Shown: positions 60,941 through 64,000 of the stretch, piece after piece
How positions within the stretch are numbered: the stretch's first letter is position 1
Layout: the number at the start of each line of letters is the position of its first letter
Assembly (NCBI RefSeq): GCF_021631985.1
Contig: NZ_CP070225.1
Coordinates: forward strand, 3,100,001 to 3,164,000
From: Sandaracinus amylolyticus
GTDB lineage: Bacteria; Myxococcota_A; Polyangia; Polyangiales; Sandaracinaceae
Length of the DNA: 64,000 nt
Direction of reading: 5' to 3'
Translations under genes and position numbers: made by a program
The notes under the pieces: model-generated
What the model saw: the letters and a program-made list of their open reading frames with translations, nothing else
Database searches by the model: none
What the model was told of the DNA's origin: nothing

Positions 60941-62059
60941 ATGCGCATCGGGCCCTACGAGGTGATCGCGCCTTTGCGCAGCGGGGGGATGGCGAGCCTG
61001 GTGCTCGCGCGTCGCATCGGCGCGCGTGGGTTCGCGCGGCTCGTCGCGATCAAGCGGGTGCACGAGCATCTCTCCGACGATCCCGCGATGATCCGGCGCT
61101 TCGTGGACGAGGCGCGCTTGTCCTCGGCGATCGCGCATCCCGCGGTGGTGCGGGTCGAGGATCTCGTCGAGCACGAGGGCGAGCTGCACCTCGTGATGGA
61201 GCACGTGCACGGCGTGACGCTGGGGCGCGTGATGGATCGGCTGCGCGCGCGTGATCGACGGATGAAGCCCGAGGTCGCGGTCGCGATCGCGGCGTGGATC
61301 GCGGAGGGGCTCGAGGCCGCGCACCAGGCGCACGACGCGGAGGGCCGGTGGCTCGGGCTCGTCCATCGCGACGTGAGCCCGAGCAACGTGCTGATCGCGT
61401 CGAGCGGGCACGTGAAGCTGATCGACTTCGGCATCGCGAGCGCGCGAGTGCGCGAGCACGAGTCGACGATGGGGCACGTGCTCGGGAAGCTCCGGTACGC
61501 GGCGCCGGAGCAGCTGCGTCGTGATCCGCTCGACGCCCGTGCCGACGTGTACGCGCTGGGCGTGCTGCTCTGGGAGATGCTGACGTGCGAGGCGCTCTTC
61601 TCGGGCGGGCACGACGCGCTCGCATCGGGGCGGCCGGCGATCGATCCGCCGAGCCGGCACGCGCCCGAGGTGAGCGAGGCGCTCGATGCGGTGGTGCGCG
61701 AGGCGCTCGCCGAAGATCCGCGGCAGCGCATCGCGAGCGCGCGAGCGCTGCGGGACGCGCTGCGCGCCAGCACGCCCGAGTGCGCGGCGATCGGCGCGCC
61801 CGAGATCGCGGCGATGCTGGAGGCGCTGGTCGGGGAAGATCTCGCGCGCGCATCGCAGGAGCTGCCGATGGAGGCGCGCACCAGCCCGGGCGCGGTGAGC
61901 ACGAAGGCGCTCGATCGGACGACGGTCTCGCGCACCGCGCCGGCACCGATCGTGCGGGCGAAGAAGAAGGCGCGCGCCGGCACGCCGTGGGCGACCTACG
62001 CGATCGTCATCGCGGGACTGATCGTCGGCGTGATCGCGGGCGCGCTGCTCGCGCGCTGA
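60941..62059 (+). CDS. Membrane-anchored Ser/Thr protein kinase
   Basis: The 372-residue Hanks-type kinase has the Gly loop LRSGGMASLV, Lys38 in VAIKRV, catalytic Asp144 in VHRDVSPSNV, DFG at 162-164 and APEQL. A linker of about 70 residues (with Thr-rich sites) precedes a C-terminal helix (WATYAIVIAGLIVGVIAGALLA), so the kinase domain is cytoplasmic and tail-anchored with no outside sensor. It converges on an FHA-sigma54 regulator, which could read phosphothreonine made by this kinase. Stop codons meet at TGATCA. Confidence 0.92.
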   Translation: MRIGPYEVIAPLRSGGMASLVLARRIGARGFARLVAIKRVHEHLSDDPAMIRRFVDEARLSSAIAHPAVVRVEDLVEHEGELHLVMEHVHGVTLGRVMDRLRARDRRMKPEVAVAIAAWIAEGLEAAHQAHDAEGRWLGLVHRDVSPSNVLIASSGHVKLIDFGIASARVREHESTMGHVLGKLRYAAPEQLRRDPLDARADVYALGVLLWEMLTCEALFSGGHDALASGRPAIDPPSRHAPEVSEALDAVVREALAEDPRQRIASARALRDALRASTPECAAIGAPEIAAMLEALVGEDLARASQELPMEARTSPGAVSTKALDRTTVSRTAPAPIVRAKKKARAGTPWATYAIVIAGLIVGVIAGALLAR

Positions 62060-63415
62060 TCACCGCAGGCCGTGCTTCTTGAGCAGCTCGAGGAGGTACG
62101 CGCGATCCATCTTCGCGCGGCGCGCGGCCTCGCTCGCGTTGTTGCGCGACCCGGCGATCAGCGCGCCGAGGTACGCGCGCTCGAACGCGTCGAGCGCGGC
62201 GGCGCGCGCCTCGCGATAGCTGCGATCGAGATCGACCTGCAGCGCAGTGCCCTGCGCTCCGCTCGCCGAAGAAGCCGCCCGCGGTGCGGCGTCGTCGAGG
62301 TGGAGCTCGCCGAACGCGAGCGCGCTCTCCACCACGTTCCGCAGCTCGCGCACGTTGCCCGCGAAGGGATGGCGCCGCAGCGCGTCGAGGCTCGTCGCGT
62401 CGAACGGCATCGCGGCGGGATCGCCGGTGAGCTGCGCCGCGAAGTGACGCGCGAGCGGCTCGACGTCCTCGGGGCGATCGCGCAGCGGCGGGAGCACGAG
62501 GCGCGCGGCGGCGAGACGGAAGTAGAGATCGGCGCGGAACGATCCGGCGTTGGTCGCCTCGCGCAGATCGCGATGGGTCGCGGCGACCACGCGCACGTCG
62601 ACCGCGATCTCGCGCTCGCCGCCGACGCGCCGGAACCGACGTCGCTCGAGCACACCGAGCAGCGCGGGCTGGAGCTCGGCGGGGAGCTCGCCGATCTCGT
62701 CGAGGAACACGGTGCCTCCGTCGGCGCGCTCGAACGCGCCCAGGTGGCGGCGATCCGCGCCGGTGAACGCGCCCCGCTCGTGCCCGAAGAGCTCCGACGC
62801 GATGAGCGTCGGCGCCATCGAGCCGCAGTCGACCACCACGAGCTCGCGATCGCGGCGCGGTGAGAGCGCGTGGATCGCGCGCGCGATCACTTCCTTGCCG
62901 GTGCCGGTCTCGCCGAGGAGGAGGACCGACGCGCTCGTCGGTGCGATGCGGTGCAGCGCGCGCACGACCGCCCGCATCGCCGCGCTCTCCGCGATCACGC
63001 CGGGGATCGCGGCGGGCTCGATCTCGCGCGCGACGACCTCGCGCTCCGCTCCGTCGTCGACGACGAGCACGGTGTCGCCGAGGCGCAGCTCGGTGCCCGC
63101 TGCGACGATCGCGCTCTCGATGCGCACCGCGCCCGCGATCGTGCCGTTCGAGCTCGCGAGATCGCGCACTCGGATCCCCTCGGGCATCGCGGCGAGCTCG
63201 ACGTGGTAGCGGCTCACGGTGGGATCGCGCAGCCGGAGCTCGTTGCCCTCGCTGGTGCCGATCGCGAGCGTGGCGCCGGCATCGCAGCTCGCCTCCGCGC
63301 CTGCATCGGGCCCGCGCACGACCCGCGCGCGAACGGTGCGAACCCGGCGCGGCGGCTTCCGCGGCGCACGGACGGTGCCGTCGTCCTCGAACACGCTGCT
63401 CCCTCTGGCAGGCAT
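62060..63415 (-). CDS. FHA-domain sigma54-dependent transcriptional activator
   Basis: The 451-residue protein has an N-terminal FHA domain (about 45-125, TVSRYHVE near 67 and LASSNGT near 87). The AAA+ sigma54-activator domain follows: Walker A GETGTGKE 168-175, the sigma54 contact loop GAFTGA 215-220, Walker B GGTVFLDE 233-240. A C-terminal Fis-like helix-turn-helix ([26 protein letters not shown] region) ends it. It should activate RpoN promoters after binding a phosphothreonine partner. It is convergent with the Ser/Thr kinase gene and divergent from a TPR/PEGA gene with a dyad in the gap. Confidence 0.92.
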   Translation of the reverse strand: MPARGSSVFEDDGTVRAPRKPPRRVRTVRARVVRGPDAGAEASCDAGATLAIGTSEGNELRLRDPTVSRYHVELAAMPEGIRVRDLASSNGTIAGAVRIESAIVAAGTELRLGDTVLVVDDGAEREVVAREIEPAAIPGVIAESAAMRAVVRALHRIAPTSASVLLLGETGTGKEVIARAIHALSPRRDRELVVVDCGSMAPTLIASELFGHERGAFTGADRRHLGAFERADGGTVFLDEIGELPAELQPALLGVLERRRFRRVGGEREIAVDVRVVAATHRDLREATNAGSFRADLYFRLAAARLVLPPLRDRPEDVEPLARHFAAQLTGDPAAMPFDATSLDALRRHPFAGNVRELRNVVESALAFGELHLDDAAPRAASSASGAQGTALQVDLDRSYREARAAALDAFERAYLGALIAGSRNNASEAARRAKMDRAYLLELLKKHGLR

Positions 63416-63416
63416 C

Positions 63417-63436
63417 GTAGCCGACGGATCGGCTAC
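63417..63436. promoter_or_regulatory. 8-bp-arm dyad between the activator and TPR/PEGA genes
   Basis: GTAGCCGA, CGGA, TCGGCTAC: a perfect inverted repeat with a four-base spacer, filling most of the 31-bp divergent gap. It lies one base from the activator ATG and ten from the next GTG, and could be the regulator's own binding site. Confidence 0.55.
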
Positions 63437-63446
63437 CATCACCGCC

Positions 63447-64000
63447 GTGAGGCTGCTCCCGCTCGCGCTCGCGGCGGCGATCGTGATCGTGTCGATCCCA
63501 GCACGCGCGCAGGTCGGCCACGTGCGAGAGCGTTTTCGTGAAGGCGTCGCGGCGGCCGAGGCCGGTCGCTGGGAGACGGCGCTCGAGGCGTTCGAGGAGG
63601 TGTACGCGCTGCACCCCGCGCCCGCCGTGCTCTTCAACCTCGCGGGGGCGCTCGCGCAGAACGGCCGATTGCGCGAGGCGGCCGACGCGTATCGACGCTT
63701 CGAGCGCGAGACGCCCGACGCGTCGCTGCGCGCCGCGGCGGAGCACGAGCGAAGCGCGGTCGAGGCGCGCCTCGCGTTCGTCGACGTGCACGCGGAGGGC
63801 ATGCAGCCCGGCGATCGCCTCGCGCTCGATGGCGACGTGCTGGGCACGCATCCGCGCTACGAATCGCTACCGCTCGATCCCGGCGAGCACGAGGTCGAGG
63901 TGCGCCGCGGCGAGCGTCGTGTCGCGAGCGAGCGCGTCGTGATCGGCGAGGGCGAGCGGCGCGAGATCGTCGTGGCGGTCGCGGCGCCCGAGGCGCTGGT
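63447..64000 (+). CDS. TPR/PEGA-domain exported protein (3' partial)
   Basis: GTG 63447 opens a frame that runs to the window edge without a stop (about 184 residues seen). A signal peptide (LLPLALAAAIVIVSIPARAQ) is followed by two or three TPR-like helix pairs (EGVAAAEAGRWETALEAFEE, VLFNLAGALAQNGRLREAA). A beta-rich part (about 110-165) contains a PEGA-like SLPLDPGEHEVEVRRGERR. The product is periplasmic or surface-exposed. It is divergent from the FHA-sigma54 activator and may be its target. Confidence 0.75.
   Translation, partial: MRLLPLALAAAIVIVSIPARAQVGHVRERFREGVAAAEAGRWETALEAFEEVYALHPAPAVLFNLAGALAQNGRLREAADAYRRFERETPDASLRAAAEHERSAVEARLAFVDVHAEGMQPGDRLALDGDVLGTHPRYESLPLDPGEHEVEVRRGERRVASERVVIGEGERREIVVAVAAPEAL

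Overview
The window is very GC-rich, almost fully coding DNA from a Gram-negative bacterium. Several features point to a myxobacterium of the Sandaracinus/Polyangiales kind: many Cys-rich or Asp/Gly-rich lipoproteins, TSP3-repeat OmpA proteins, PEGA and TPR proteins, a eukaryote-like Ser/Thr kinase, an FHA-sigma54 activator, an FHA-GGDEF protein, a PilT-type ATPase and a zinc-finger ParA. This taxonomic call is inference from gene content and composition. No insertion sequence, phage gene, CRISPR array or rRNA was seen.

Layout. 1-9955 (+): the end of a DUF3570-like barrel gene, a lipoprotein, a mannose-nucleotide pair (manC, manB) with an O-methyltransferase, then envelope proteins including two tandem paralogous lipoproteins, the second carrying a one-base frameshift. 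9956-16971 (-): a tightly overlapping block read as Hsp70-like, J-domain protein, hisB, hisH, hisA, hisF, PEGA membrane protein. 17031-21023 (-): gyrA followed by two GFA-domain genes and a small zincin-like gene, each overlapping the next by four bases. 21343-28282: a lipoprotein behind a strong sigma54-type promoter, a SPOR protein, a PilT-like ATPase, a penicillin-binding transpeptidase, an FHA-GGDEF cyclase and an unusual flavoprotein/NosR-like fusion. 28448-33282: cysH, a tRNA-like gene with a long insertion, astB, a glycosyltransferase and thrC.

33322-40777: smpB and housekeeping genes, a hydrolase/TetR divergent pair with visible operators, comF, and a proA-rsfS-rlmH operon closed by a hairpin terminator. 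40865-44879: hutU-hutI (histidine degradation), an unknown gene and lspA. 44849-52368: a secreted esterase with a hairpin-masked ribosome site, a cluster of perfect inverted repeats, a ribbon-helix-helix/zinc-finger-ParA pair, an SDR, an EF-hand protein and an OmpA/lipoprotein pair. 52577-56952 (-): parC-parE. 57086-64000: oxidoreductases, an enoyl-CoA hydratase, a lipid-kinase-like protein, a Ser/Thr kinase convergent with an FHA-sigma54 activator, and the start of a TPR/PEGA protein.

Gene packing is extreme. ATGA/GTGA start-stop overlaps are the rule within operons. Several convergent neighbours overlap at their 3' ends, and three convergent pairs meet exactly at the palindrome TGATCA. The points most worth following are the tRNA-like gene with an unexplained insertion, the lidless Hsp70 in the his operon, the zinc-finger ParA/RHH pair beside an inverted-repeat cluster, and the rearranged flavoprotein-ferredoxin fusion.
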